This document shows positions 17,877 through 26,385 of a stretch of 31,068 nt of DNA, piece by piece. Both the position numbers and the translations under genes were made by a program. Each line of letters opens with the position of its first letter. The stretch's first letter is position 1. The notes beneath the pieces are model-generated. The model was not told the DNA's origin. It ran no database searches and was given only the letters and a program-made list of their open reading frames with translations. The DNA is from Desulfobacter curvatus DSM 3379. Its GTDB lineage: Bacteria > Desulfobacterota > Desulfobacteria > Desulfobacterales > Desulfobacteraceae. The stretch is from the NCBI RefSeq assembly GCF_000373985.1, contig NZ_KB893096.1:1-31068 (forward strand). Reading direction: 5' to 3'.

Positions 17877-17909
17877 CTCCCCCTTTCCATTTATAAAGAG
17901 GGGGGTGAG
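17877..17909. repeat. C-run/G-run imperfect palindrome upstream of algD
   Basis: CTCCCCCTTT (17877-17886) faces AAAGAGGGGGG followed by TGAG (17895-17909) across a short AT-rich loop, giving a strong imperfect stem. It lies in the 120-base gap between the AT-rich cassette and algD. Palindromes of this C5TTT...AAAG5 type are common dispersed intergenic repeats in several proteobacteria (from memory). It could also act as a transcription attenuator or mRNA-stability element. No T-run follows it. Confidence 0.5.
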
Positions 17910-17946
17910 GGATCAGGTTGATAAAACCCGTAACAAAGGAACAATC

Positions 17947-19260
17947 ATGCACATCAGTATATTCGGTCTTGGATATGTAGGGGCAGTCTCTGCCGCCTGC
18001 CTTGCCAAAGAAGGTCATCAGGTCATCGGTGTTGATCCGGTCAAGGTCAAAGTGGATATCGTCAATAGCGGTCGAACCCCCATCATTGAAAAGGATATCG
18101 GTGACATCATCGAATCGGTTGTGGCTGAGGGGAAACTCTCGGCCGTGAGCGATGCCAAAGAAGCTATAGAAAAAACTGACCTATCCCTTGTCTGCGTGGG
18201 AACGCCCAGTCAGCTGAACGGTAATCTGGATACCAGTTTTGTCCGAAGGGTCTGTGAAAATATCGGCGCGGCGTTAAAGGAAAAGGATGCATTTCATGTG
18301 GTCGTCATACGCAGCACCATCCTACCGGGGACGATCAACACCGTTGTGATACCGGTTTTGGAAACAAGCTCCGGCAAGGTGGCGGGAAAGGATTTCGGCG
18401 TGTGCAACAACCCGGAATTCTTAAGAGAGGGAACCGCTGTCTATGATTTTTACCATCCCCCAAAGACCGTGATCGGTGAGACCGATGCAAGAAGCGGAGA
18501 TCTGCTGGCATCAATCTACGAAAAATTGGATGCGCCAATGATCCGTACAAAAATTGAAGTCGCAGAGATGGTGAAATATGTGGATAATGTATGGCATGCC
18601 TTGAAGGTGGGGTTTGGTAATGAGATCGGGAATATCTGCAAATCCATTGATGTCGATAGCCATGACGTGATGGATATTTTCTGCAAGGATACAAAGCTCA
18701 ACATCTCCCCCTATTATCTGAAGCCCGGATTTGCCTTTGGCGGGTCCTGCCTGCCAAAAGATGTCAGGGCACTGACGTACAAGGGAAAATCACTTGATCT
18801 AACCTTGCCCATATTGAACGCGATTCTTCCAAGTAATGTGAAACATATTGAGAAGGGTATCCGGATGGTCATGGAAGCGGATCATAAAAAGATCGGTTTT
18901 CTTGGGTTCAGCTTCAAGGCCGGGACGGATGATTTAAGAGAAAGTCCCATTGTAGAGATGATCGAGCGGCTTCTCGGCAAGGGATATGAGATTAAAATTT
19001 ATGACAAAAACGTCAACCTTGCCAGCCTGGTAGGGGCCAACAAGGATTTCATCCTGAATCGAATCCCCCATATCTCCAAATTGATGGTTCAAACCATGGA
19101 TGAGGTGATGGACCATGCCGAGACCATTATTATTGGAAATCAAGCTACCGAGTTCAGGGACCTTACCCGACATCTCCGGAACGATCAGAAAATCATCGAC
19201 CTGGTACGCGCCATCGACAATCAGGTCAGTAACGAATCTTATAATGGAATCTGCTGGTAA
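17947..19260 (+). CDS. algD: GDP-mannose 6-dehydrogenase (AlgD-type), makes GDP-mannuronate
   Basis: This NAD-dependent nucleotide-sugar dehydrogenase has 437 residues from ATG 17947, which is preceded by AAAGGA. An upstream in-frame start at 17905 lacks such a site. The dinucleotide motif is IFGLGYVGAVSAACLAKEGH. VGTPSQLNGNLD, NPEFLREGTAVYDF, GFAFGGSCLPKDVRALTY and FKAGTDDLRESPIVE match Pseudomonas AlgD more closely than UDP-glucose or UDP-ManNAc dehydrogenases. The catalytic Cys falls at residue 268, the same number I recall for AlgD. No other alginate genes (alg8, alg44, algG, algE) are near, so GDP-mannuronate probably feeds the heteropolysaccharide. GDP-mannose must come from genes elsewhere. 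Confidence 0.88.
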   Translation: MHISIFGLGYVGAVSAACLAKEGHQVIGVDPVKVKVDIVNSGRTPIIEKDIGDIIESVVAEGKLSAVSDAKEAIEKTDLSLVCVGTPSQLNGNLDTSFVRRVCENIGAALKEKDAFHVVVIRSTILPGTINTVVIPVLETSSGKVAGKDFGVCNNPEFLREGTAVYDFYHPPKTVIGETDARSGDLLASIYEKLDAPMIRTKIEVAEMVKYVDNVWHALKVGFGNEIGNICKSIDVDSHDVMDIFCKDTKLNISPYYLKPGFAFGGSCLPKDVRALTYKGKSLDLTLPILNAILPSNVKHIEKGIRMVMEADHKKIGFLGFSFKAGTDDLRESPIVEMIERLLGKGYEIKIYDKNVNLASLVGANKDFILNRIPHISKLMVQTMDEVMDHAETIIIGNQATEFRDLTRHLRNDQKIIDLVRAIDNQVSNESYNGICW

Positions 19261-19262
19261 CC

Positions 19263-20438
19263 ATGAAAATTTTGATCATCGTTGAAAATCTTCCCGTCCC
19301 CTTTGATCGGCGGGTTTGGCAGGAAGCCACGACACTGCAACGAAACGGACATTCCGTTTCCATTCTCTGCCCGGTCATGAAGGGGTATAACAAGCGATAT
19401 GAGGTATTGGACGGCATCCACATTTATCGTCACCCCTTACCCATGGAGGGAAGCGGTGCTGCGGGATATCTGGTTGAATACGCTTCCGCTCTTTTCTTTC
19501 AGTTCTCTCTTAGCCTGAAAGTGCTTGTCGAGCGTGGCTTTGATGTGATTCACGCCTGTAATCCACCGGATAATATTTTTCTGGTGGGCGGCTTTTTCAA
19601 ACTCGTTTTAGGTAAAAAATTTCTGTTTGATCATCATGATATCAATCCCGAGCTCTACATTGCCAAATTCGGGAGAAAAGATCTGTTTTACAGGTGCATG
19701 CTGCTCTGGGAGAAATTGACCTTTAAAACAGCAGATGTCTCCATTGCCACCAACCATTCATATCGTCGGATTGCCATTGAACGGGGCAAGATGAAGCCTG
19801 AAAATGTCCATGTGGTCAGAAGTGGTCCGGATCTTGACAGGGCGAGACGGGTTGCGCCCAACGATCAATGGAAAAACAACAAGACTTTTATGGTGGGATA
19901 TGTTGGGGTCATGGGAGCCCAGGAAGGGCTCGATTATCTGCTCAATGGAATCAAGTATCTGGTGCATGAATTAAAACGCGTCGACACTCATTTTGTCCTG
20001 GTCGGTGGCGGAACAGAGTTGGAATCGTTGAAGATGATGATGAACGACCTGGATATTGAGGATTTTGTCACGTTCACCGGAAGGGTGTCGGATGCGGTGT
20101 TGATGGAAATCCTCAGCACGGCAGATGTCTGTGTCAACCCGGATGTCGTCAATGAGATGAACGACAAATCCACCATGAACAAAATCATGGAATATATGGC
20201 TCTGGGTAAACCCATTGTTCAGTTCGAGATGACGGAAGGGCGGTTTTCGGCGCAAAAGGCCTCTTTGTATGCAGCGCCCAATGATCATCGATCCTTGATG
20301 GATAACATTATCAAAGTTCTGGATGATTCGGACCTGGCACAGCGGATGGGGGATTTCGGCAGGCGGCGGGTGATCAGCGAACTTCAATGGACCCATGAAA
20401 TACCTAAACTGTTGAATGCATATGATCAGTTGAGTTGA
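19263..20438 (+). CDS. GT4-family glycosyltransferase
   Basis: The 391-residue GT-B protein starts 2 bases after the algD stop. It begins KILIIVENLPVPFDRRVWQEA, a form common in EPS-locus GT4 enzymes. It continues with FDVIHACNPPDN, FDHHDINPELY, YVGVMGAQEGLDYLLN in the donor domain and STMNKIMEYMALGKPIVQF at the donor site. No membrane segments are seen. Tight linkage to algD makes it a candidate mannuronosyltransferase, but that is position-based inference only. Confidence 0.88.
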   Translation: MKILIIVENLPVPFDRRVWQEATTLQRNGHSVSILCPVMKGYNKRYEVLDGIHIYRHPLPMEGSGAAGYLVEYASALFFQFSLSLKVLVERGFDVIHACNPPDNIFLVGGFFKLVLGKKFLFDHHDINPELYIAKFGRKDLFYRCMLLWEKLTFKTADVSIATNHSYRRIAIERGKMKPENVHVVRSGPDLDRARRVAPNDQWKNNKTFMVGYVGVMGAQEGLDYLLNGIKYLVHELKRVDTHFVLVGGGTELESLKMMMNDLDIEDFVTFTGRVSDAVLMEILSTADVCVNPDVVNEMNDKSTMNKIMEYMALGKPIVQFEMTEGRFSAQKASLYAAPNDHRSLMDNIIKVLDDSDLAQRMGDFGRRRVISELQWTHEIPKLLNAYDQLS

Positions 20439-20450
20439 TTTTACTGATAA

Positions 20451-21557
20451 TTGAAGCATCTACTAATATTAGGGACTCGGGGCATTCCTGCCCGGCATGG
20501 CGGTTTTGAAACTTTTGCAGAGCAGTTCTCTTTTTATCTTAAACGCAGAGGATGGGAAGTCACTGTCTACTGCCAGGAGAAGGGCCGAGGTTGTTTTTTT
20601 GAAGACGATTGGAACGGAATTCACAGGGTACATATTTTGGTTGCTCGAGCTTTGGAAGATGCTAAAGGTACTATTGTTTTTGATTGGAAATCAACCTGTC
20701 ATGCAGCAAGACAACAGGGCGTCATGCTTACGTTAGGCTATAATACGGCCATTTTTTGTGCGTTGTATCGTCTGAAAAGAATAAAAAATATCATAAATAT
20801 GGACGGCATCGAATGGCAGAGGGATAAATGGTCCTTTTTAGAACGCACCTGGTTGTACTTGAATGAAAAAGCCGGATTATTGTTGGGGGATCACCTGGTG
20901 GCGGATCACCCTGAAATTAAGCGTCATCTTGCAGGGTTTATTTCGAAGAAAAAAATAACAATGATTCCTTATACGGCGCCAATGGTCCGCTCTGCCGATG
21001 CCGCCTATCTTAATCAGTTCCATCTTGAACCCGGGAAATTCGTCCTCCTTATTGCCCGGCCTGAATCGGAAAACTCGATTCTTAAAATTGTTCGGGCGTA
21101 TACTGCCCAAAAAAGATACATGCCTCTGGTAGTTCTGGGAAAATACGATTCAAAACACTATGAGTACCAAAAGCAGGTGTTGGATGCCGGCAATGATGAA
21201 ATTATGTTTGTGGGAGTTATATACGATCAGACTGTTGTTCAGGCGTTGCGTTTTTATGCCCGTTTTTATGTACACGGCCATACCGTGGGTGGAACCAATC
21301 CTTCCCTGGTTGAGGCCTTGGGGGCGGGATCTCCCGTATTGGCGCATGACAATCGCTTTAACCGTTGGGTGGCAGGTGAAGGAGCTTTGTTTTTTGGGGA
21401 CGAACAGACGTGTGACAGGCAGATTACAAAACTCCTTCAGGATGATGATCTGGTTGCAAAGATGAGGGTTGCAAGCAAGAGGCGTTATTTTGAGCAATTT
21501 ACTGAAGATAAGGTTTACGGGGCCTATGAGCGGTTGCTGGGTGAATACGCGGATTGA
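20451..21557 (+). CDS. GT4-like glycosyltransferase with DUF1972 N-terminal domain
   Basis: The N-terminal motif LILGTRGIPARHGGFETFAEQ is the hallmark of the DUF1972 group, which includes several capsule rhamnosyl- and other glycosyltransferases (368 residues). The C-terminal GT1-type donor site reads HGHTVGGTNPSLVEALGAGSP. The only sensible start is TTG at 20451. The frame shows no ATG or GTG before the first conserved strand. Its stop overlaps the next start (TTGA at 21554-21557). Composition is intermediate between the AT-rich cassette and the export module. Confidence 0.85.
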   Translation: MKHLLILGTRGIPARHGGFETFAEQFSFYLKRRGWEVTVYCQEKGRGCFFEDDWNGIHRVHILVARALEDAKGTIVFDWKSTCHAARQQGVMLTLGYNTAIFCALYRLKRIKNIINMDGIEWQRDKWSFLERTWLYLNEKAGLLLGDHLVADHPEIKRHLAGFISKKKITMIPYTAPMVRSADAAYLNQFHLEPGKFVLLIARPESENSILKIVRAYTAQKRYMPLVVLGKYDSKHYEYQKQVLDAGNDEIMFVGVIYDQTVVQALRFYARFYVHGHTVGGTNPSLVEALGAGSPVLAHDNRFNRWVAGEGALFFGDEQTCDRQITKLLQDDDLVAKMRVASKRRYFEQFTEDKVYGAYERLLGEYAD

Positions 21558-22705
21558 AATATAGATTAAACATATCGAACGAGCAGAAGCTTGTCTTACT
21601 TCTGTCTGCGCCGTTTTGTTCCGATTGCCGGCCGGAAGAAATCAATAAAATCTTACAAAATGAGAGGCAGATCAATTTAAACGAGGTTTACCGCCTCTCA
21701 TTGGAATGTGAAGTTGCCGGGTTTGTTTACAGGAATGTCAAACTTATCTCTTTGGATTTAAAAGAGATAACAGATAAGTTAGAGTCGGTCTACCAGGAAA
21801 CGGCTCTAAACAATATGGGGGCACTTAAGGAAACTCTGGTGCTGCTGAAATCCTTATCAGTTCAAGATATCCCAGCCATACCCTTAAAAGGTGTTTATGC
21901 TTCAGATAAATTATTCCGGGATTTCGGGGTGTACCCTTCAAGTGATATTGACCTGCTGGTCCCATTCAGTCTTCTTGAAAAAATAAAAATAATACTTGAA
22001 TCTGAATGTGGTTACACGCCGGTCGAAGAATTTTCCCAAGAAGATCTTTTGGACAGCCATTACCATCTGATTTTTAAAAAGTGGATGACGCTTGAAGTTC
22101 ACTGGAACCTTGTGAAGCGGTATTTTTCCATTCCGGAAGAGTTTTGGTGGAAATCTGCCTTTCCTCTTGAGTGGGAGGGGGAACACATAATGGATTTAAC
22201 CATTGAGAACAATATTCTGTATCAGGTTTTCAGGCTTTTTGACCATTGTTTTCATCCTTTGCGGTTTTTTGTTCTGCTTGGTGCCTTGATCGAAAAGAAT
22301 TATAATCGGATCAATTGGGCGTGTTTACTTCAGACTGCAGACCGGTTTGGGATGGGGAAATTGGTTATCTTCACCTTAAACATATCAAATGATTTGCTGG
22401 GAACTTCCGTGCCCGGTTTGGTATTAGGCCAACGCACCCGTGGATATCCGCTATTAAGACGCCTTGTATTTTCAGGCATCTTTTCCGGGGTTAGCCGGAA
22501 GCATCTGAGGATGATGGCCTTTACGCTGATGCTTATTGAAACAAGGTCCATTGTAAGGATTTTTTTGGGCAGGCTTTTTCCTTCAACCGGAGAATTGCGC
22601 CTGAGATACAACCTGTCTCCTTCATCGAAATCAATCTGTTTATACTATATATTAAATCCTTTTCTGTTGATTTTAAAATCAAAAGACAGGAGAAAAAATG
22701 CTTAG
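21554..22705 (+). CDS. NTP_transf_5-like nucleotidyltransferase of unknown target
   Basis: The 383-residue protein resembles the 'uncharacterised nucleotidyltransferase' family. Its nucleotidyltransferase beta-type core is IPAIPLKG (107-113), then a Gly-containing turn and SDIDLLV (130-136), with Asp131 and Asp133 as likely metal ligands. Helical segments with SHYHLIFKKWMTLEVHWNL follow. Such proteins occur in polysaccharide and secretion loci next to primase genes, but no reaction is established to my knowledge. The start is TTG overlapping the previous stop, and the end overlaps the next ATG by 8 bases, so it is translated as part of the assembly operon. It could modify a sugar, a lipid carrier or a protein. 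Confidence 0.7.
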   Translation: MKYRLNISNEQKLVLLLSAPFCSDCRPEEINKILQNERQINLNEVYRLSLECEVAGFVYRNVKLISLDLKEITDKLESVYQETALNNMGALKETLVLLKSLSVQDIPAIPLKGVYASDKLFRDFGVYPSSDIDLLVPFSLLEKIKIILESECGYTPVEEFSQEDLLDSHYHLIFKKWMTLEVHWNLVKRYFSIPEEFWWKSAFPLEWEGEHIMDLTIENNILYQVFRLFDHCFHPLRFFVLLGALIEKNYNRINWACLLQTADRFGMGKLVIFTLNISNDLLGTSVPGLVLGQRTRGYPLLRRLVFSGIFSGVSRKHLRMMAFTLMLIETRSIVRIFLGRLFPSTGELRLRYNLSPSSKSICLYYILNPFLLILKSKDRRKNA

Positions 22706-24140
22706 AGAACATAGTTCATTAATACTGGATTTCCAGAAGGTCTTTGATAGTGTAATCACGATCGTATCATTTATTATCGCATATTTTATCAAAAAGGAGA
22801 TACTGCCGGGTCATTTGGGTGCTTTGTCTACGGCTCCTAACTACTATCTGATTCTTACTCTCATCATCATCTCCTGGTACATGGCTTTCAAATGGATGGA
22901 TGTGTACATGCCATACAGGGCGAAACCTTTCTGGTACTTTTTTACAGCCATTGTAAAAGGCAGTTTGCTTGGGATGATTTTCGTCAGTGTTGCCATGTAT
23001 GCCATGCATATTCAGGGGGTGAGCCGTCTTTTGATGGGGATCTTTCTGATTTTAAATATCAGTTTTTTGACTTTGGTAAGATTTATAGTATTTAAAACCT
23101 TGGAGCGGCTTCGGACAGACGGGTTCAATACGCGCAGTGTTCTCATTGTCGGCAGTAAGGAGCGGGCAAGGGAAGTTATTCGGGCCATTGAAAAATACAA
23201 ATCATCAGGGTACCGGGTGGCCGGCTGCTTTGATGTTGAAGATGATCTGGTAGGACAGGCAGTGGAAAACGGGCACAAGGTGATCGGGCTGGTCAGGGAT
23301 CTGGAAGATTATCTCCGGCATAACATCGTTGACGAACTTATATTTGCCATGCCTTTGAAAATAATTAAAAAGGGGGGTCGGTATCTGGCATTGGCAGAAG
23401 GTATGGGCATCAAGGTAAGGATCATACCTGACTGGGAGATTCATTATCTTATGTATCGTCCCAATATCGCGACGATTCACTTTGAGTCTTTTCTAGGTGT
23501 ATACAACATGACGTTACAAACCACACCCATGAATGAAGGAAAGATTCTGCTTAAAACCATTTTTGACTATCTGTCTGCTTTGTTTTTGACCTTGTTGCTG
23601 TTGCCGGTGTTTGCTGCAATTGCCGTTGCCATCAAATTGACATCCGAAGGCCCTGTTTTTTACACCCAGGAACGGTTGGGTATGAATGGTCGGAAATTTA
23701 AATTTTATAAATTTCGGACCATGGTGAATAACGCCGATGAAATCCGCAAAGGGCTTGAAGATAAAAATGAGATGGATGGTCCGGTATTCAAGATAAAGGA
23801 AGATCCGCGTATCATTCCCGGGATTGGTCATTTTTTACGTAAAACGTCTTTGGATGAACTGCCCCAGCTATTTAATGTGCTCAGAGGAGAGATGTGTCTT
23901 GTGGGACCAAGACCGCCTATCCCCAAGGAAGTGGATGAATATTCAGTATGGCACCGGCGACGGCTGTCCATGAAACCGGGAATGACCTGTCTGTGGCAAA
24001 TTGCGCCTAATCGTAATGACTTAAGTTTTGATGAATGGATGAAGCTGGATTTAAAATATATTGACACTTGGTCCTTGTTTAATGATATTAAAATTTTATT
24101 TCTTACGGCCAGGGCAGTGGTTACCCGATCCGGCAGGTAG
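22698..24140 (+). CDS. Polyprenyl-phosphate sugar-1-phosphate transferase (priming phosphoglycosyl transferase, WbaP/WcaJ type)
   Basis: The 480-residue protein starts lipid-linked repeat-unit synthesis by moving a hexose-1-phosphate from a UDP-sugar to undecaprenyl phosphate. The N-terminal part has four membrane helices. A Rossmann-like CoA-binding-type domain follows (VLIVGSKERAREVIRAI), then another membrane segment near residues 285-315. The C-terminal catalytic domain carries FKFYKFRTM, the catalytic Asp386-Glu387 in LDELPQLFNVLRGEM, then VGPRPP and MKPGMTCLWQI. The ATG sits after AGGAGAAAAA. The first sugar cannot be read from sequence. Confidence 0.9.
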   Translation: MLREHSSLILDFQKVFDSVITIVSFIIAYFIKKEILPGHLGALSTAPNYYLILTLIIISWYMAFKWMDVYMPYRAKPFWYFFTAIVKGSLLGMIFVSVAMYAMHIQGVSRLLMGIFLILNISFLTLVRFIVFKTLERLRTDGFNTRSVLIVGSKERAREVIRAIEKYKSSGYRVAGCFDVEDDLVGQAVENGHKVIGLVRDLEDYLRHNIVDELIFAMPLKIIKKGGRYLALAEGMGIKVRIIPDWEIHYLMYRPNIATIHFESFLGVYNMTLQTTPMNEGKILLKTIFDYLSALFLTLLLLPVFAAIAVAIKLTSEGPVFYTQERLGMNGRKFKFYKFRTMVNNADEIRKGLEDKNEMDGPVFKIKEDPRIIPGIGHFLRKTSLDELPQLFNVLRGEMCLVGPRPPIPKEVDEYSVWHRRRLSMKPGMTCLWQIAPNRNDLSFDEWMKLDLKYIDTWSLFNDIKILFLTARAVVTRSGR

Positions 24141-24273
24141 TTCATACTCGGTTTGTTCATCCATGAAGCTTTATTTTTCTTGTTTTGTCTTTTGGGCCTT
24201 TGCCACACTTTTTTGCCACCAATGGTCTTACAAGTAATTATTTTAAGAAAAATATAACAGAGAGGTGAAAGTG
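24141..24273. promoter_or_regulatory. Gap between assembly and export modules with an 8-base direct repeat
   Basis: This 133-base spacer is the largest gap between 17947 and 30050. TTTGCCAC occurs twice in direct orientation (24199-24206 and 24212-24219), 13 bases start to start, which is the kind of spacing used by tandem operator sites. An AT-rich stretch and a good ribosome-binding site (GAGGTG) precede the ORF at 24274. No confident promoter hexamers were found, so any regulatory role is a guess. Confidence 0.3.
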
Positions 24274-24435
24274 ATGAAAAAAGATTTTGTCATTATTTTA
24301 ATTTTGTTTGTCTTTGCAGTTATCGGCGTATATATGTCGTGTACAGGTTCTGAAACAGGTAGAACTGCCGCTAATTCTGCAGAAAGAATCATATTCAGCC
24401 AAATAGATTCAACCCCGACGTCGCAGAAATCATGA
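24274..24435 (+). CDS. Small membrane-anchored or lipoprotein-like protein, 53 residues
   Basis: ATG 24274 follows GAGGTGAAAGTG. The frame reads MKKDFVIILILFVFAVIG, then VYMSC, and 30 more mostly polar residues to TGA 24433-24435. The basic start, hydrophobic core and Cys at residue 23 resemble a lipoprotein signal. However, the tetrad before Cys (VYMSC) is a poor lipobox, so a single-pass membrane peptide is also possible. Its stop overlaps the phosphatase start (ATGA at 24432-24435), which implies translational coupling and supports it as a real gene. No family was recognised. Confidence 0.65.
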   Translation: MKKDFVIILILFVFAVIGVYMSCTGSETGRTAANSAERIIFSQIDSTPTSQKS

Positions 24436-25175
24436 TTGACATTCACTGCCATATTTTGCCCGACCTGGATGACGGGCCATCCAATATGGAGAAAGCTGTC
24501 GACATGGCTCTGTTGGCTGTGCGGTCCGGCACCACCCAGATTATTGCCACGCCCCATTTTAAAAATGGGGTGTTCGAGGTGAGTTCCGAGATGGTGATTG
24601 ATTCTGTTAAGATGTTTACCAGAGTGCTTGAAGAAAAAAAGATTTCCCTTAAAGTGTTGCCGGGTGCGGAGATTCGTATATCACCGGATAGTTGTCTCCT
24701 GTTGGATCAGGGCGAATTGCTGCCTTTGGGATGTTCCAGGTATTATCTTTTTGAATTGCCGGATATTTTTATTAAAGAGGGAATCATCACGTTGCTGCGA
24801 CAATTGCGGCAGCGGGAGGTGATCCCGGTTATTGCGCATCCTGAACGTAACCGGACCATTCAGCGGCATCTGGAAATGATCCCGGAATTTATTTTTGAAA
24901 ATGCCTTGTTTCAGATTACAGGAAAAAGTATCACAGGTGAAAACGGAAAGCGCAGCTTCAAGATTGCCTGGAATATGGTTAAAGAGGGACAGGTGCATTT
25001 TGTGGCATCCGACGGGCATAGTATCCGGCACAGGCCTCCTTGCCTTGACGATGCCGTCAAGGCCGTGAAAAAAGCAGGCGGGAAAAAGGCGGTCAGAACT
25101 ATTTTTGAAGAGAATCCTGCTAAAATATTGGCAGGTTCGGTCATGTCTGGTGTTAGGGGTAAGCGGGTGATATGA
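24432..25175 (+). CDS. PHP-type protein-tyrosine phosphatase (CpsB/CapC/YwqE family)
   Basis: The 247-residue metal-dependent phosphatase would dephosphorylate the BY-kinase of the same locus (28818-30050). PHP metal-binding motifs are visible in order: DIHCHILPDLDDGP (His5, His7), IIATPHF (His42), PGAEIRI, VIAHPERN and ASDGHS (canonical SDAHN). The length fits the family. The kinase and phosphatase are separated here by the porin, OPX and co-polymerase genes, a common arrangement. Reversible tyrosine phosphorylation is known to control polymer length and export in related systems. Confidence 0.9.
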   Translation: MIDIHCHILPDLDDGPSNMEKAVDMALLAVRSGTTQIIATPHFKNGVFEVSSEMVIDSVKMFTRVLEEKKISLKVLPGAEIRISPDSCLLLDQGELLPLGCSRYYLFELPDIFIKEGIITLLRQLRQREVIPVIAHPERNRTIQRHLEMIPEFIFENALFQITGKSITGENGKRSFKIAWNMVKEGQVHFVASDGHSIRHRPPCLDDAVKAVKKAGGKKAVRTIFEENPAKILAGSVMSGVRGKRVI

Positions 25176-25176
25176 G

Positions 25177-26385
25177 ATGATACGTGATGTGCGATTGGCT
25201 TTTACTGCAGTTTTTTTGATCATTTCAGCATGGACAGGGATTACATTGGCCGAAGAGCGGTTTTTGATCAAACCCATGATAGAAACGGATTACCGAATTG
25301 ATTCTAATTTCTATAATGACAGTACAGATGAACGCGCTGTCAGTACATTGACCATCAGTCCCGGGCTTGAGTTTGGTTTTGAAACGGCAAAAAGCCGGAT
25401 TAATGCCTTGGGTTTATTTAATTTCAACTATTATGATGATCTGGATGGTGTGCCGGCCGGGACAGAGGATGCGGATGAGAATAATTATGCCGGATACAAT
25501 TTAAAGCTTTCCGCCAAAACCATGCTGTTCACCCGGATCACAACCGGGCTGGATGGCCGTATGATCAAGACAAGGAATCCCGAGGAACGTGACGAGCTTG
25601 ACAATTTCATTGATACTGAAAAGTACAAGATTAACCGGTTCCATCCCTGGATTAAGTACCGGATTTCGCCTCGGATTTCTGCTGGCATAGAGGTTAACAC
25701 CACCGGCATTGATTATACCGATAGTTCTGAGTATGACTCCTTTCTGTTCGAAGGAAAGGGACGGCTTTATTACGAAATCAGTAAATTCACCACGGTGGAC
25801 CTCGAATATGCCCACGGGGATATGGACTACGACACGGACGCCTTGGATTACGCCTCAAGAAAATATGGGATGAATATTGTTAGTCGGTACAAATATTTTA
25901 AACTGGATGCAGGAGGCGGATATCATGAGCGCGATTTTGTCCAGGCCGGAGAAGATAACATGGATACCCCTTACTGGCATATCTCCATTGAGGGCCAAAA
26001 TCCTCCTAAATTGGACCGGGATGAAAAGCCCAGAAGCTACATGACCTTGAAATTCAATCAGGATTTTAATGATACTGGAAGCAATAATGCGTATTACCGG
26101 GCGGACCGGGTAACCCTGATCCTGGGACACCTGTTCATGGAAAAGATAGATGCCAGGTTCAAAGGCTATTACCAGAAAAGTGATTATGAAAACAGCTGGA
26201 TAGCAGACCGGGAAGATGACACCTTGTTTCTTTCCGTCATGCTTTCCTATTTTTTGAATCGGCGATTTACCCTGGCAATGGAATCAGGTCTGGAATCAAG
26301 GGATTCTTCCTATGATGATTATGATTACGATAACAGCTTTGTACTCTTTAAATTAACCTTTAACTATGATTTGGGAAGCAGCTGA
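25177..26385 (+). CDS. Outer-membrane beta-barrel porin-like protein (BBP2-type)
   Basis: The 402-residue protein has a signal peptide (MIRDVRLAFTAVFLIISAWTG, cleavage near TLAEE). The rest is a run of alternating hydrophobic/polar strands with many Tyr, Phe and Asp residues and short acidic turns (for example LGLFNFNYYDDLDG and VDLEYAHGDMDYDTD). This is the pattern of an outer-membrane barrel of the putative beta-barrel porin 2 kind. It starts 1 base after the phosphatase and abuts the OPX gene with no gap. In several deltaproteobacterial and Vibrio loci such barrels complete the outer-membrane export channel. That role is inferred from context. Confidence 0.8.
   Translation: MIRDVRLAFTAVFLIISAWTGITLAEERFLIKPMIETDYRIDSNFYNDSTDERAVSTLTISPGLEFGFETAKSRINALGLFNFNYYDDLDGVPAGTEDADENNYAGYNLKLSAKTMLFTRITTGLDGRMIKTRNPEERDELDNFIDTEKYKINRFHPWIKYRISPRISAGIEVNTTGIDYTDSSEYDSFLFEGKGRLYYEISKFTTVDLEYAHGDMDYDTDALDYASRKYGMNIVSRYKYFKLDAGGGYHERDFVQAGEDNMDTPYWHISIEGQNPPKLDRDEKPRSYMTLKFNQDFNDTGSNNAYYRADRVTLILGHLFMEKIDARFKGYYQKSDYENSWIADREDDTLFLSVMLSYFLNRRFTLAMESGLESRDSSYDDYDYDNSFVLFKLTFNYDLGSS

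Noticed and set aside
17947..19260. Alginate biosynthesis operon
   Set aside because: Only an AlgD-type enzyme is present. The polymerase, epimerase and alginate export genes are absent, and the context is a Wzx/Wzy heteropolysaccharide locus.
19971..20459. 162-codon open frame on the minus strand
   Set aside because: It is antisense to a clear GT4 gene, with no start signal or recognisable motif.
24681..25277. 198-codon open frame on the minus strand
   Set aside because: It lies opposite the well-supported phosphatase and porin start, shows no domain pattern, and is rich in residues typical of antisense shadows.
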